Source: an uncultured Bacteriovoracaceae bacterium
GTDB lineage: Bacteria > Bdellovibrionota > Bacteriovoracia > Bacteriovoracales > Bacteriovoracaceae
Assembly (NCBI GenBank): GCA_938017795.1
Contig: CALIJZ010000010.1
Location: forward strand, 1 to 64,000
Length of the DNA stretch: 64,000 nucleotides
Direction of reading: 5' to 3'
Numbering within the stretch: the stretch's first letter is position 1; the number at the start of each line of letters is the position of its first letter. Positions 27,801 through 37,570 of this stretch are shown one piece after another. The translations under genes were made by a program, and so were the position numbers. Below the pieces are notes generated by a model that saw only the letters and a program-made list of their open reading frames with translations, ran no database searches and was not told where the DNA came from.

Positions 27801-30114
27801 ATATGGAACTTCAAATTCTTCAGTTACAGGTCCAACAAGTCAAAATGGCTCAAAGTCTGGAGCAAAGGATAAAGAACTTATAAGTGGTGATTGTATCGGG
27901 CTACGAGAAACCGGTGCTATCAATGTTAAAACCTCAGCTGGTCCTGGAAGAGGAGAAACTGCAGGTGGGTACGTAATACCAGGTATTTTAGGATTAGGAG
28001 CTAATAACAGTGTTCCTTTTGACGATCCGGCATACACTATTGGAATTGGTGACCCTACCACTGATGATGCTTATAGAGATTTAAACACTACAGAGACTGT
28101 AAACCAAGTTGCTCAGTATGATAAATTTTTTAATGATCATATGGCTAAATCAGAATTTGGGGCAGTTTACAAAATGCGATCTACTGCCACTGGTTGGAAA
28201 TTTCTTCCTTCATACTTAACTGGTAAAAAAATTACTGATCTGACTGGATCAACTGAGATATACGAAAGAACTCCTAGGAAGGCTAGAATAAATTCTTGTC
28301 TTATGAATCTTCCATATTTGGCAGCTGGAAATAATTTGAAATCACGGTGGCTTCCTGTCACTCATATGGGAAGTGATACTTTTCAAGATATAAAGGATAA
28401 TGATCTGTATTATGACTCTAATGCAGGTAGCGATGTGCAATTTCCAGGTATTGTTACTGGTTCTAAAAGAATTGATCTCAATATGCCTGTTGTTAGAGCA
28501 ATAGCTTCAAATAATGCCAAACTCCCTCCAATGGATGGTATGGCTCCAATTGATTTACATAATATTTGTGGGACTTTTGAAGTTGAAGTTGGACACGAAT
28601 CAGAAGGAAATTTTGAAGTTTTAAGGGCAGCTGAACAAAAAAGATCAATGAGGCGAAAAGAATTTATTGTTTCTTCAGCTTGGGGAGATCGGCTAAATGT
28701 TGATAAAATAGTTAACCTAGAAAAAGGCTTTAAGGATGTAGAAGGTCCAATCACTACAAATTCAAAGTGCAATACTTATGATTCAAATTTGAAACCTGCT
28801 GGACAAGATTTCACCTTAGCTGAAAGTAGTCATTATGATAGTACTTATCCATCTAAACCAAGTGAAGGGGATGCATATTTAATGACTGGTTCATCAAAAA
28901 TTGATGGAAATAAAAACAGTGAAGATTGTGTAAGCAAGTTTGGAATTCAAGACTTGGTCGGAAATTTTGCTGAACTTACTTCTGAGAGATTATTTTGCGA
29001 TAGCTCTACTGACCATATTGTTTTAGGACCAATTGGAGCAAAAGATGATAGTCGTTATGCAAAAAAAATAGGTCAAGGACATTGGTTTACTACAGATGTT
29101 TTTGCTCCGTGGACTCTTTCACAAGAAGAAACTGGTCGTTGTTCCAGTATAGAAGTAGGAGCTCAAAGATCTATCGCAACTGTTCAAAATGGTAGAGTGC
29201 GTACTCTTTATGAAAATAAAGTAGTAAATGGTGAGCAAACCCAAGTACTGGCAGACTATATAAGAAAATTTAAAGCTTTTGATCAGGAAGCTGTAGAAGA
29301 TTTAAGATCAGCTGATGGAAATTATCTTGATTTTGGACAAACTCACTTTGGTGGTCCAATAAATAGAATGGATAGGATTGCAATGGTAGATAGAGTCAGA
29401 AGCCATTCAGCTGCTCGAGGCGATGATGCGATTAACCATGATCTTAAAGGAGAAGCTTTATCTGCATATTTCAATCCAGTATTAGGAATCCCTTTAGAAT
29501 GTGGTGAAAGTAGTACTGAGTTTGGTTGTGGTACAAATCAAGGTGTCGTAGCTGAGTCAACATCATTTATTATAAAATCACCTGCTACTACAGAAGAACC
29601 TGAACAATATATCCATATTGGAAACAGTGAAAACTATTCACAAGGGATGGCCGATATTCATTGGAATTACAGTTCTAGATACGCAATTGGTCCAGATAAT
29701 GATCTGAGATTAACCTTTGATTTATATACTAATTGGCTAGAACCCGACAAGTGGGATGATGAGGGTAGTTACTTAGATGGAGCATTTACTTTAGGTCGAG
29801 TTGAGGGTGGAGAGTTTGTAGAAGATCCTAATGATAATGATCCTCCACCAGCTCCTAATTTTGCAGGTAGACTTTATTGGACTATGGAAAGAACCAGTGC
29901 TCCACACGATAGGATAGAAAATGCTATCGATAGTTATTCTAGAATCAGTTTTATTAATGGGGGGGACCTTAGATACAAAGGGTCTGGTCGCTATTCGTTA
30001 TTTATGCAAGCACGAACTGATCAATTAATGAGATTCAATGGGGCAACTCCAAGCTCTATACTTTCACCTCAAAAAGGTGGGCGATGTGTAATTAAGGTGA
30101 AATATGACTATTAA
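24895..30114 (+). CDS. Giant FN3 lipoprotein with degenerate FGE-sulfatase-like C-terminus
   Basis: 1739 residues. The GTG start follows TAGGAGA by seven bases; the lipobox is LASC. Residues 40-800 hold FN3-like domains. From about residue 865 (ALVHRWIGNRTMCKEM) the protein resembles formylglycine-generating-enzyme domains: RKEFIVSSAWGD, CNTYDSNLKPAG, GIQDLVGNFAELTSE and a terminal GGRCVIKV, which recall LPTEAEWEYA, CN, GLYDMVGNVWEWTSD and GFRCV. Key catalytic features are diverged and long insertions are present, so it may be a fold reused for binding. It lies ten bases after the shorter paralogue and overlaps the next gene by 11 bases. It is probably on the cell surface. Confidence 0.75.
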   Translation: MIKLSKIIFILFLASCAGEIDSGFVDPTKLGTDDIEPLEYSGVIEVNPISHNKLEVFFPVADGANVNLVYRIFINDNEIALQSNGTALELDPLGRYRVTLDSYGLRKDIEINTFYKVRVEVYDSIKDVGSESEKSIQIQTFNNETAEFNGITSANVMAGVSGLSSILVKWQFAEKYGTVITPHIKDVAQYEIKYISANLGYRNLNNDSVALEAGEKGLVLVSGDLNELQVSGLNPDTKYYFQVRAIHNGYGEFSNTIPNYRKDENTSMKIANTLTDASSISFLSSSLKVDNAKGISGLTDITVEWDGAIGPYYKYYLVHKEVDSFQEPDKLLPGEIETLISGAQPNVMEVNAGLTSEVVSSLESYKFYQFKLVVCTDVDCSQTNRLYSDLRAIQVAPDLAPFYGITSIDNPRTSQEIADKIIHLNFSAPLVSLGYMEELKLNCHTSTSDPTPEANCPWDIVTPSNINTFLNQDFGGLEEISIKYTGSNPFSSTNFCFSMTPVIGPTDPPDNFFKEMKQSSLVIKCITPEEKTPTLVEFPGKTIQCNTNQTNLTVTWPEPTAGLYSNFLVVWKQKDSSPFDMGLGIQAFESQTDNEVETNLYKYAVINKGTNFKEITDLAVGKSYHTAVIAVQIDGANSYRYGEINSRNSSCLIPVPNPKFNEWVEVVSLGPKVDGLVEPFDTVIDGDKYLNESLDNNGVPVETSSASSEVFDGVKGENDDQSSSEGMIRITWKDNLIYETEEFHSYFPETAASRSERRIGYRIYRSDDNRLTWKDLTAESGLIKAVPTTYFEKVGEESENSNLATFTDYSASYAKDGETFGSTYVTKTERARIFWYKVITVYKGQELEYEDEISNPQHMIRVLLPPPNMALVHRWIGNRTMCKEMNKPINKEAGGHYTCDYLGLGSSPKSQPWVVGQGVYDIGGDLLVDRFELGCNFTRGSGSGLAENKASLALIGPQKVGCTEASTHEYGTSNSSVTGPTSQNGSKSGAKDKELISGDCIGLRETGAINVKTSAGPGRGETAGGYVIPGILGLGANNSVPFDDPAYTIGIGDPTTDDAYRDLNTTETVNQVAQYDKFFNDHMAKSEFGAVYKMRSTATGWKFLPSYLTGKKITDLTGSTEIYERTPRKARINSCLMNLPYLAAGNNLKSRWLPVTHMGSDTFQDIKDNDLYYDSNAGSDVQFPGIVTGSKRIDLNMPVVRAIASNNAKLPPMDGMAPIDLHNICGTFEVEVGHESEGNFEVLRAAEQKRSMRRKEFIVSSAWGDRLNVDKIVNLEKGFKDVEGPITTNSKCNTYDSNLKPAGQDFTLAESSHYDSTYPSKPSEGDAYLMTGSSKIDGNKNSEDCVSKFGIQDLVGNFAELTSERLFCDSSTDHIVLGPIGAKDDSRYAKKIGQGHWFTTDVFAPWTLSQEETGRCSSIEVGAQRSIATVQNGRVRTLYENKVVNGEQTQVLADYIRKFKAFDQEAVEDLRSADGNYLDFGQTHFGGPINRMDRIAMVDRVRSHSAARGDDAINHDLKGEALSAYFNPVLGIPLECGESSTEFGCGTNQGVVAESTSFIIKSPATTEEPEQYIHIGNSENYSQGMADIHWNYSSRYAIGPDNDLRLTFDLYTNWLEPDKWDDEGSYLDGAFTLGRVEGGEFVEDPNDNDPPPAPNFAGRLYWTMERTSAPHDRIENAIDSYSRISFINGGDLRYKGSGRYSLFMQARTDQLMRFNGATPSSILSPQKGGRCVIKVKYDY

Positions 30115-33100
30115 AGTTTATCTTTATATAATCTTTTTTATACTCATCTCTTGTGAACAAAAGACAAATAATGTTGAACTTAATGATGATTCAGTACTTC
30201 AGACTGTTGATTTAAGTATCAATGATATTGAAGCAGGAGAAGAAATCTTTTTAGGCGAGTTTTCTCCGGGGCAAGAAAGTATTCCGGTGGAAATACAAAT
30301 TTTTAATTCGAATGAAAAATATCATATTGAAGACTTTAAGTTGGAGTTTGTTGAACAAAGCTCTATGCTGAAATTCTTTTCTGATGGCGAAGCTGGTGCA
30401 GTCTTTCCAGGAGATGGCGGAGATTGTACGCAAACTTTAAATTCACTTGGAACTTGTAAAGCTATGCTAGAGTTTTCTCCGATCAAGCAAGGAGAATTTA
30501 AATTTCAGGTCAAGGCAACTTATCTCAACTTACTTGGACCGACTGAGCATATACTTACATTCAGTGCTTTTGTTGGAGTACAAGGAGAGTTAGAGTTTGT
30601 CGAAAATATTAGTTCTCTTGATTTTGGTGTCTTTGCTAATGCAGAAGATGAATATACTGAAAAAATATTAACTGTTCGAAATATAGGACAAATTAAAGTT
30701 GAAAATATAAATCTTGAAATTGATATATCAAATGATCAAATTAGTGATTTTCAAATTTCAAAAAATAATTGTCTTGATGCTCTTATTAGTGAGGATCAAT
30801 GTGAGATTACTATTAAATTCAAACCAATAGGTGATAATATTAACTCAGCTGACAACTTTCATGCAGCAAGCTTGGTCATAGAATATGACAGAGATAGCGC
30901 TGGTAGCGAAGGAACGTTGACTAAACCTATGAGGGCCTATTCAACGAGAATTGAAGGAAAATTTAGATTATTAGGAGCTCAATCGCATGGCTTCGAACCA
31001 ATAACACTTGGAAATGAAACGAAAAAAGATGTTGTCTTTCAAAGTTTTGGGTTGAAAGAAGGGATTATAAAAAGTGTTTTTATAAAGAATCAATCGGGAC
31101 AAATGCTTGGAACTTGTGCTCTTCCTGTTAATGCTAATGGATATTTAACATGTGTAAATGATCTTGGAGCTAGTGAAACTCTGACAGATTTTCCATATAA
31201 AATGAAAGACTTAAATAATTGCCTTGAGAAGGCAATAAAAGGAATAGAAGGAATAGGGCTAGAAACAAATTGTGGTTTCGAGCTTACATTTCATGAAAGT
31301 TATCAGTCTATAGCACCTAAGTTCTATTCGGGTAATATTCTTGGATTAAATTATGATTCAACTTATCAAGATCAAGAAACTTTAAAGTCAGAAGACTTTT
31401 TTAGCTTTTCAGCAGAGTCTTTAAACAGTGCCTGCCTCAGCTTTGGAGCTTTATCTTTTGAATTATTCTCAGGAGATACTACTATTTCTCAATTAAATCC
31501 ATTGCAAACAGGATCATATTGCTACGCTCATGAAAGAGAAATTGAATTTGATAATAATAATGAAATCAGCGTAGTAAAATTTCAAACTGCAAATCCTAAA
31601 AATTGGTCAGTAGAAATTTCAAATTTATCAGGTCAACAAATTTCTTCTTTAGAAGTCATAATGGGAGGCAAGGTTCTAAGCTCTACAAGTCAAAATCTAA
31701 ATCTACCATCAGCATATAAAAATGTTACAACTACTTGTACTGCTCTGCTACCCAATGAGGCCATGGAGCAGAAATGTTTCGTTAATTTTGATTTTAGTCT
31801 ACTAGAATCGACAATAGCTCAAGAAAATATCGACGCCTTTGATGAAGTATTAGATGCTGCTAATCAAATTGGGTATAAATATATCGATATTTACTATAAT
31901 GATGGTGCGAACTTTCAAGACGATGGTGTTACAGCACTTGCTAAAAAAAGAGCTCGATTAAAAATAAAAATGAAAGTCGAAAGACGAGCTTTCTTAGTGG
32001 TTGATGTAACTAAAGAAGGGACTACGGATTACCCAGTGGGATCTCCTAATCTTCCTGAAATAAGAAATATTACTCTGACGAATCAAGGCTCTAAGGCTAT
32101 TCCATATATTAAAGTTTTAGCTGATTATGATGAAATTAATCCTAACAATTATGGTGTAAAGATCTTAGAAAGCTCAAGCTGTCTATCTTATATCGATCCG
32201 GATATTTCTCTCCAGCAAAATGTAAACCCTCCTGACCCATTAGTTACTCAATTACCAGCTGGGGCTAGTTGTGAACTAAATATTCATATTGATCAGAAAG
32301 CATATGAAGATGTTTCAAGGACGAGTTTTATACTAGATCCATACGTTGATAAGCGTGTTAATTATACATCAATGGTTTGGTATAATCTTTTTGCTCCAGG
32401 TTTAACAACGGATGAACAAATCTCTGGAGGCACTTATAAACAAGCGTTTAATGTTTTGAGAACAGGAACTTTTTATAGAGAGTATTTTCGAGACTTTGAT
32501 TCTTCTAATAATAATACAATGGAAGCTTGGGAGCAGAAGGGAAGAGAAATTAAAATGGATTTTGATTTCCAATATTATAATGGTGATGAAGATGCCGTGG
32601 AAGCTGAACCTGATCTTGGAGTGTTAAGGCCTGTTGAGAACAGATCTAGCCCTATAACCGTAGGTATAAAAACCCTTGAATTAGCAAAGTTAATACCAGA
32701 AACGGTTTTTCCATATCACGCTGCACTTATTTATCGTCCTTCTTTGACACTCCCAGCACTTAGTATCCCTGACTATCTTGCGGCTCCTAAGTCAGGGGGG
32801 CTGTTTTATTATCAAAATAGATTAACTTATGCTTATGATGAGGTTCCAAAAGCTGTAAACCTTCCACCAGTGTTATATAATGCGGTACCAAGTCAGCCAA
32901 GTCGTAAGGGAGCTAGCTTCATCAGATATTATTATGCTAGAGCTAATAATTTTAGTACTACTCAGTTTAATCCTATTTATTTTCTTGCTCGGACAAACTC
33001 TTTTGATGTTGCAAAACCATTTATTGAGACTCAAATTTCGTTAGAAAGTGAACCTGAAAATATAGACTATGCAGTTCATTTTGGAACTTTTCCTTCTCAA

Positions 33101-35437
33101 AAGTTAGATGGGGCTCCCGTTGAGCAATACTTCCATTTTAGATTGTATAATCGTGGGCAGGTAAATCTAGAAATTAAAAGTCTTAAATTTTTAAAGAAAG
33201 GAACTCCTTCGGCCTCTGCTTTCACCTTTATAACCCCGGAGCACTTACCTACTAGTAATCCGAGAAAAAAGAAACCAAATCAAAACCAAATCATTCAACT
33301 AAGACTTTCTACTGATACTGCAGGAGTCTATTCGGATATTGTAGAAGTTGTTTATTTTAATGGAGTTGAAGAGAAAACAAAAAGAATATTAGTAATAGCA
33401 GACGTGATAGATGATTCCCCGCGAATTAGTATCAAAACTCGTTCTTACGATGTGGTTGAGTCCACCGATAATAATGGGCAAGTAAATGTCTCAGAGGCAC
33501 TTGAAGTTCCTGTTGCATATAAAGAAAACTTTAATGATGATCTGCTTAAATATAATCCTTATTATAGGTATACTTCAGGTATTGATTTTGATACTGAAGT
33601 AATCAAAATGCGAGCCATAGCAGGCTCTCCAGTTTATGGAAAGAAGAGAATTGAAATAGTTAATGATAGTCTTCATGAGATGAAAACCTTGAGGGTATTT
33701 CTTGGAAGAGATATGGGAACTAAGGCCACACTTGCTGATAAAATTCTTATTGCTATTACAAATCCATCTCAGCCAATATACTTGAGTCGTCCTTTAGCAG
33801 GTGATAATGGGTGTTTGGAAAAAGATAGTAATGGTGTAGGGATTGAGAATTTTAATTTGGCTGCAGGGGAATCTTGTTTTATAGATTTAAAGTATCAGCC
33901 TGTCGAAGGGTCACTAGAGGCCTTTCATGAATTAGCCATTAGTTATCAAATACAAGACCGTCAATATACTTTAAGAAAGTTAATTGTTCACTTTGAACCT
34001 TTTCCTCCGGCTAATTTAATTGTTGAAAATGTAAATACTGTATCTGTCCAAGATAATTCAGCAGGTGGTGCTATACAAAGGTCTTATCCAACTTACTTTG
34101 GGGGTCAAAGTGATCCATCACATTTAAAATTAAATGTTTTTCCTGAAATTGCGACAAGAGGTTGTAGTACTTGTTTAAGTCGTATGAAAGTTGTTAATAA
34201 TGCCTCTAAAAAAGCAACTTTACTCAAAGCTTACCGTGTACTCAAGGGGGCTGGTTATGAGACTGCTTTAATTCCTGCAAATGGAGACGAGCATCAAGTC
34301 GCCCAGAGCGGTAGTGGATTAATTAAAGTCTTTGCAAATCGAGCTTGTTTTTATGGTGATGATGAGTTTGATGATTCTCTTGAGCCAGAAGAAAAAGGGA
34401 TGAATTTTGAAACTGTGGCTGAGTGCTATTTAACTGTTAAGTATACAGATCATGGCCAAAGTCTTACTAACTTTGCAATTGAGGAAAGAGATACTGTTGC
34501 TGAAATTTTGTATTACAATAATGATTGGTTATCTCATGATAACTTCTTTGTGCATGCAACTGGATTTGTTGAACCAAACCAAATGAATATTGCTGAATCT
34601 GAAGATGAAAGTGATTATTATAACGTAGAAGCAAACTCATCTGGAGCAATATCTTTTTCTTGGCCAAAGCTGAGTGAGAAAAATGCAAATTGGGGAACAC
34701 TCACATCTTATCGAGTTTATTATAGCAGTAATGATGGAGATTTTAACAATATTTACCGAACACAAGCTGCTTATGTTGATGTGCCTACAGAGAGTGTAAG
34801 CTTTAACCCAGGAGACTTTGCTGAAGGAGAATTTGTTTATTTTAGAGTAGTTGGACTTAGATCTAAAGCAGTCGGTGGAACTGATAAGTTGTACATTTCT
34901 GAGTCACCTTTAGGAATCTTACAGATAGTCGTTCCTCCTGCTGACATGACTTATATCTATGAAGAGAATATTTTACTTTCTCACAAGAAATCTGACGATT
35001 TGATGAGTAAGACCGCTGCGTTAAGTAATTGTCAATCACAAGATGTAGAGCTCTTGAAAAATAATTCAACTTTAAATTTCCCTATGAGTTTAATGGGGGC
35101 CAATGAGTGGAGCTATATTGAAAGCGACAGTGGAGTCAGTGATTATTCTAATGCAATTAATATACCCCACTGGACTACCCAGGTTAGTGACATAGAAGAA
35201 GTATTAGAGCAAAGAGACTTACTTGATCAATATAATCCATCAGTTAAAATCGATGCTTTCTCAGCACCTGATTATCTAGTTTATATGAAAAATTGTACGA
35301 ACTTACCTAGTTGTAACATGCTATCTCTAATTAGAGGAGGAGATGAAGCAATTGATCTTTACCTAAATGGCTATCTATATGTTGATGAAGCAGTTTTTGA
35401 TAAAGCGTATTCTCGATGTGTGGTTGAGTTACCTTAA
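30104..35437 (+). CDS. Giant lipoprotein with ASH/choice-of-anchor-D-like domains
   Basis: 1777 residues, lipobox LISC. It overlaps the preceding gene by 11 bases. Repeated beta domains have strands like LDFGVFANAEDEYTEKILTVRNIGQ and Cys pairs (GGDCTQTL, GTCKAML), the same architecture as the lipoprotein at 2305. Near residues 1500-1600 there is an FN3-like domain (SYRVYYSSNDGDF), followed by a short C-terminal segment ending SRCVVELP, a reduced version of the RCV-ending domain of the 24895 product. It is the last gene of the lipoprotein operon. The motor operon follows 56 bases later with its own promoter. A cell-surface structural or adhesive role is inferred. Confidence 0.78.
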   Translation: MTIKVYLYIIFFILISCEQKTNNVELNDDSVLQTVDLSINDIEAGEEIFLGEFSPGQESIPVEIQIFNSNEKYHIEDFKLEFVEQSSMLKFFSDGEAGAVFPGDGGDCTQTLNSLGTCKAMLEFSPIKQGEFKFQVKATYLNLLGPTEHILTFSAFVGVQGELEFVENISSLDFGVFANAEDEYTEKILTVRNIGQIKVENINLEIDISNDQISDFQISKNNCLDALISEDQCEITIKFKPIGDNINSADNFHAASLVIEYDRDSAGSEGTLTKPMRAYSTRIEGKFRLLGAQSHGFEPITLGNETKKDVVFQSFGLKEGIIKSVFIKNQSGQMLGTCALPVNANGYLTCVNDLGASETLTDFPYKMKDLNNCLEKAIKGIEGIGLETNCGFELTFHESYQSIAPKFYSGNILGLNYDSTYQDQETLKSEDFFSFSAESLNSACLSFGALSFELFSGDTTISQLNPLQTGSYCYAHEREIEFDNNNEISVVKFQTANPKNWSVEISNLSGQQISSLEVIMGGKVLSSTSQNLNLPSAYKNVTTTCTALLPNEAMEQKCFVNFDFSLLESTIAQENIDAFDEVLDAANQIGYKYIDIYYNDGANFQDDGVTALAKKRARLKIKMKVERRAFLVVDVTKEGTTDYPVGSPNLPEIRNITLTNQGSKAIPYIKVLADYDEINPNNYGVKILESSSCLSYIDPDISLQQNVNPPDPLVTQLPAGASCELNIHIDQKAYEDVSRTSFILDPYVDKRVNYTSMVWYNLFAPGLTTDEQISGGTYKQAFNVLRTGTFYREYFRDFDSSNNNTMEAWEQKGREIKMDFDFQYYNGDEDAVEAEPDLGVLRPVENRSSPITVGIKTLELAKLIPETVFPYHAALIYRPSLTLPALSIPDYLAAPKSGGLFYYQNRLTYAYDEVPKAVNLPPVLYNAVPSQPSRKGASFIRYYYARANNFSTTQFNPIYFLARTNSFDVAKPFIETQISLESEPENIDYAVHFGTFPSQKLDGAPVEQYFHFRLYNRGQVNLEIKSLKFLKKGTPSASAFTFITPEHLPTSNPRKKKPNQNQIIQLRLSTDTAGVYSDIVEVVYFNGVEEKTKRILVIADVIDDSPRISIKTRSYDVVESTDNNGQVNVSEALEVPVAYKENFNDDLLKYNPYYRYTSGIDFDTEVIKMRAIAGSPVYGKKRIEIVNDSLHEMKTLRVFLGRDMGTKATLADKILIAITNPSQPIYLSRPLAGDNGCLEKDSNGVGIENFNLAAGESCFIDLKYQPVEGSLEAFHELAISYQIQDRQYTLRKLIVHFEPFPPANLIVENVNTVSVQDNSAGGAIQRSYPTYFGGQSDPSHLKLNVFPEIATRGCSTCLSRMKVVNNASKKATLLKAYRVLKGAGYETALIPANGDEHQVAQSGSGLIKVFANRACFYGDDEFDDSLEPEEKGMNFETVAECYLTVKYTDHGQSLTNFAIEERDTVAEILYYNNDWLSHDNFFVHATGFVEPNQMNIAESEDESDYYNVEANSSGAISFSWPKLSEKNANWGTLTSYRVYYSSNDGDFNNIYRTQAAYVDVPTESVSFNPGDFAEGEFVYFRVVGLRSKAVGGTDKLYISESPLGILQIVVPPADMTYIYEENILLSHKKSDDLMSKTAALSNCQSQDVELLKNNSTLNFPMSLMGANEWSYIESDSGVSDYSNAINIPHWTTQVSDIEEVLEQRDLLDQYNPSVKIDAFSAPDYLVYMKNCTNLPSCNMLSLIRGGDEAIDLYLNGYLYVDEAVFDKAYSRCVVELP

Positions 35438-35456
35438 TAAATTAAAGCCTAGACAC

Positions 35457-35486
35457 TTGATTATTAAAATCTAAACGTTATATACT
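35457..35486 (+). promoter_or_regulatory. Sigma-70-type promoter of the motor operon
   Basis: TTGATT (35457-35462), an 18-base spacer and TATACT (35481-35486). The expected transcription start is about 35493, right at the GTG 35494, so the first gene may be translated from a leaderless message. Confidence 0.5.
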
Positions 35487-35493
35487 AATTAAG

Positions 35494-36882
35494 GTGACAA
35501 TTTTAAAAATTATTCTGAATAGACGTGCTCAATCTTACGAAAAAATTTTGGTATTGATCTTCCTATTTTTCATACCTTCACTTTTTAGCCAAGAGGTCTT
35601 GTTTAAACCCGGTGAGAAAATCAAACTCTACCTTAAACCAATTCAATCAGAGGTTCTTACAAAGCAGCAAAAAATCTCTCATTTAAAATCAGCATTCCAA
35701 GTCATTTTAAAAAAGAGACAGTATCAAGTTTTATTAGGAATCCTACCTCCGCTAGCAAACCAGAACCAAGCAACCTATCACTCTGTTGAGATTCAAATTG
35801 GTAAAAAGAAAGAATATTTTCTTACTGCACTACTTAAAGATGAATCAAATAATGAAATCCTAAAAAAAGTAAATAGAAAGATGATTCCTAAGCTTAATCT
35901 AAGCAGAGCGGTTTATATTGCCGTTGAAAAGCTTTTTGAAGATATTGTCTTCAAAGAAATGGAGAGTTACACCGAAAATCTAAACGAGAAAACTCGGAAG
36001 AAAAGAAAAGTATCAAGAGCTAAGAAAAGAAGAGAAGCAGAAAAAAAAAAGCCTATTCGTAAGGCTCCAAGAGTGGCTAAAGAGCTTAATGAAAAACGAG
36101 TCGCCGTAAAAGTACCAAAGCCAAAGAAAAAAATTAAAAGAAAAGAAAAAAGCTTAAAAGAGAATATAGATCAATATTTGGCAAAAAATAAATCAAAAAT
36201 AAGAGATAAATTTTCTGACAAAGAAGATAATGAAGCAGACGATTTTGTTGCAGAAAGAGTTAAGAAAGATTTTTTATTAAGCCTTAACCTTTATCGATCT
36301 CAAATAGATACAACTGATTTTGAACTTGTTCACAACACTTTTACGGGTGTGAGATTTGGTGTTTGGGGCAATATAATAAAATTTAAGAATTCTTCATTCA
36401 ATGCCAATTTCTCTATAGGAACTTTGGTGAGAAATACAGATGAATATGATATTCCGCCATATTACAAGGCAGGCCTAAATTATTCGTATCTATTTTCTTC
36501 TTTTAATAGTGTCATTACGGCTGGGGTTGATTATGAAACTTATAGTTTCATAAATATACCTGTTTTTGGAAGAGGGTTTCAAACAGCAAAAAATAAAATG
36601 ATTTGGGCTAAATTGAGAGGAGACATCTATTTTAAGAGTTTAAGAAATTTAAATTTGTCACTTCTGTATGCCAAATCATTGAGCTCAAGTTTATCTTATG
36701 GTCCTGGAGAATTAGATCCCATGTCTGGTAATTTTATTGAAGCAAGTCTTTCTGTTATTGTTTTTAAAACATTCCGAGCTGGCTTTTCTTATCAAAAGTT
36801 AGCTCTAGATGGAAAGAGTTACGTGAACCCTTTGTCTGCTGATGAAAATCAGTTATCATTAGTCTTGAGTTATTTATTATGA
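35494..36882 (+). CDS. Outer-membrane barrel protein with charged linker, motor operon gene 1
   Basis: 462 residues from GTG 35494. The N-terminus is a signal sequence (hydrophobic residues 18-32). Residues 45-160 form a small alpha/beta domain. Residues 165-245 are an extreme Lys/Arg/Glu-rich linker, probably a long helix or coil. Residues 260-462 alternate polar/hydrophobic strands (LLSLNLYRSQID, GVRFGVWGNIIKF, GLNYSYLF) and end in a hydrophobic strand, as outer-membrane barrels do. The charged linker could span the periplasm or bind peptidoglycan. The stop overlaps the next start (ATGA). No family is recognised. Confidence 0.65.
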   Translation: MTILKIILNRRAQSYEKILVLIFLFFIPSLFSQEVLFKPGEKIKLYLKPIQSEVLTKQQKISHLKSAFQVILKKRQYQVLLGILPPLANQNQATYHSVEIQIGKKKEYFLTALLKDESNNEILKKVNRKMIPKLNLSRAVYIAVEKLFEDIVFKEMESYTENLNEKTRKKRKVSRAKKRREAEKKKPIRKAPRVAKELNEKRVAVKVPKPKKKIKRKEKSLKENIDQYLAKNKSKIRDKFSDKEDNEADDFVAERVKKDFLLSLNLYRSQIDTTDFELVHNTFTGVRFGVWGNIIKFKNSSFNANFSIGTLVRNTDEYDIPPYYKAGLNYSYLFSSFNSVITAGVDYETYSFINIPVFGRGFQTAKNKMIWAKLRGDIYFKSLRNLNLSLLYAKSLSSSLSYGPGELDPMSGNFIEASLSVIVFKTFRAGFSYQKLALDGKSYVNPLSADENQLSLVLSYLL

Positions 36883-37481
36883 AAAAAATTTTATTTTCTA
36901 TTATCTTCTTAGCTTTTTCTGGCTTTGCCTCAGATGAGCTACATGAGTTACAAGTAGGTTTTGGATATAACCAAGTAAGTTTCGATGAAAAAGAAACTTC
37001 GATTGAATTTGATGATAATGATTTAAAGCGACCTGCTGAAAGTGGAAGTCTTTCTGTCATCTCACTTAATGCTTCATATGGGCTAATCAACTTCACTAAT
37101 CAAACTCTTTTTGTAAATGGAGTATTTCCTCTAATAAATAGTGGTGATGAAAACTATTATCAAGGAAGTGTTTCTATCAAGCATTATTTTAAAAACTTAA
37201 ATACAATCAAAAATTATGATTTTCCTGATGGGAATTTAACTATTTCTCCTAGGCTTAGATATTATCTTGGCCTTGAAACTGGAATTGCATATATGGTTTA
37301 TACCACTACTAATGCCAAAAAAGATGATACTTCTTTTCTATTAAGAGCATTGGGTGGAGCATCTTATATGTTTACTCAGAAAATGGGTGTTGATGTTGAA
37401 GCTGGCTATGGTAGAGCAACAGGCTCAATCACTTCAAGTTCATTAATAAATGGATCCTTATCTCTTGTTCTATTCATCTAA
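36879..37481 (+). CDS. Small outer-membrane beta-barrel protein, motor operon gene 2
   Basis: 200 residues. A signal peptide (MKKILFSIIFLAFSGFAS) is followed by amphipathic strands with aromatic ends (LQVGFGYNQVSF, ISLNASYGLINF, LSLVLFI at the C-terminus). The size and terminal strand suit an eight-stranded barrel. It starts inside the stop of gene 1, so production is coupled. In this operon the two barrels are the natural outer-membrane end of the machine; this is inferred from location. Confidence 0.7.
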   Translation: MKKILFSIIFLAFSGFASDELHELQVGFGYNQVSFDEKETSIEFDDNDLKRPAESGSLSVISLNASYGLINFTNQTLFVNGVFPLINSGDENYYQGSVSIKHYFKNLNTIKNYDFPDGNLTISPRLRYYLGLETGIAYMVYTTTNAKKDDTSFLLRALGGASYMFTQKMGVDVEAGYGRATGSITSSSLINGSLSLVLFI

Positions 37482-37570
37482 CTATATTGTGTAGAAGATC
37501 AAAGAGGCTCAACTAAGTAAATTTTTCTACTATCTCTTTATTTTCTCAACTCATTGTAAACTATTGGAAG

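Noticed and set aside
28410-28772. Minus-strand open frame of 120 codons inside the giant lipoprotein gene
   Set aside because: It lies fully within a strongly coding plus-strand gene and has no recognisable motif or start signal.
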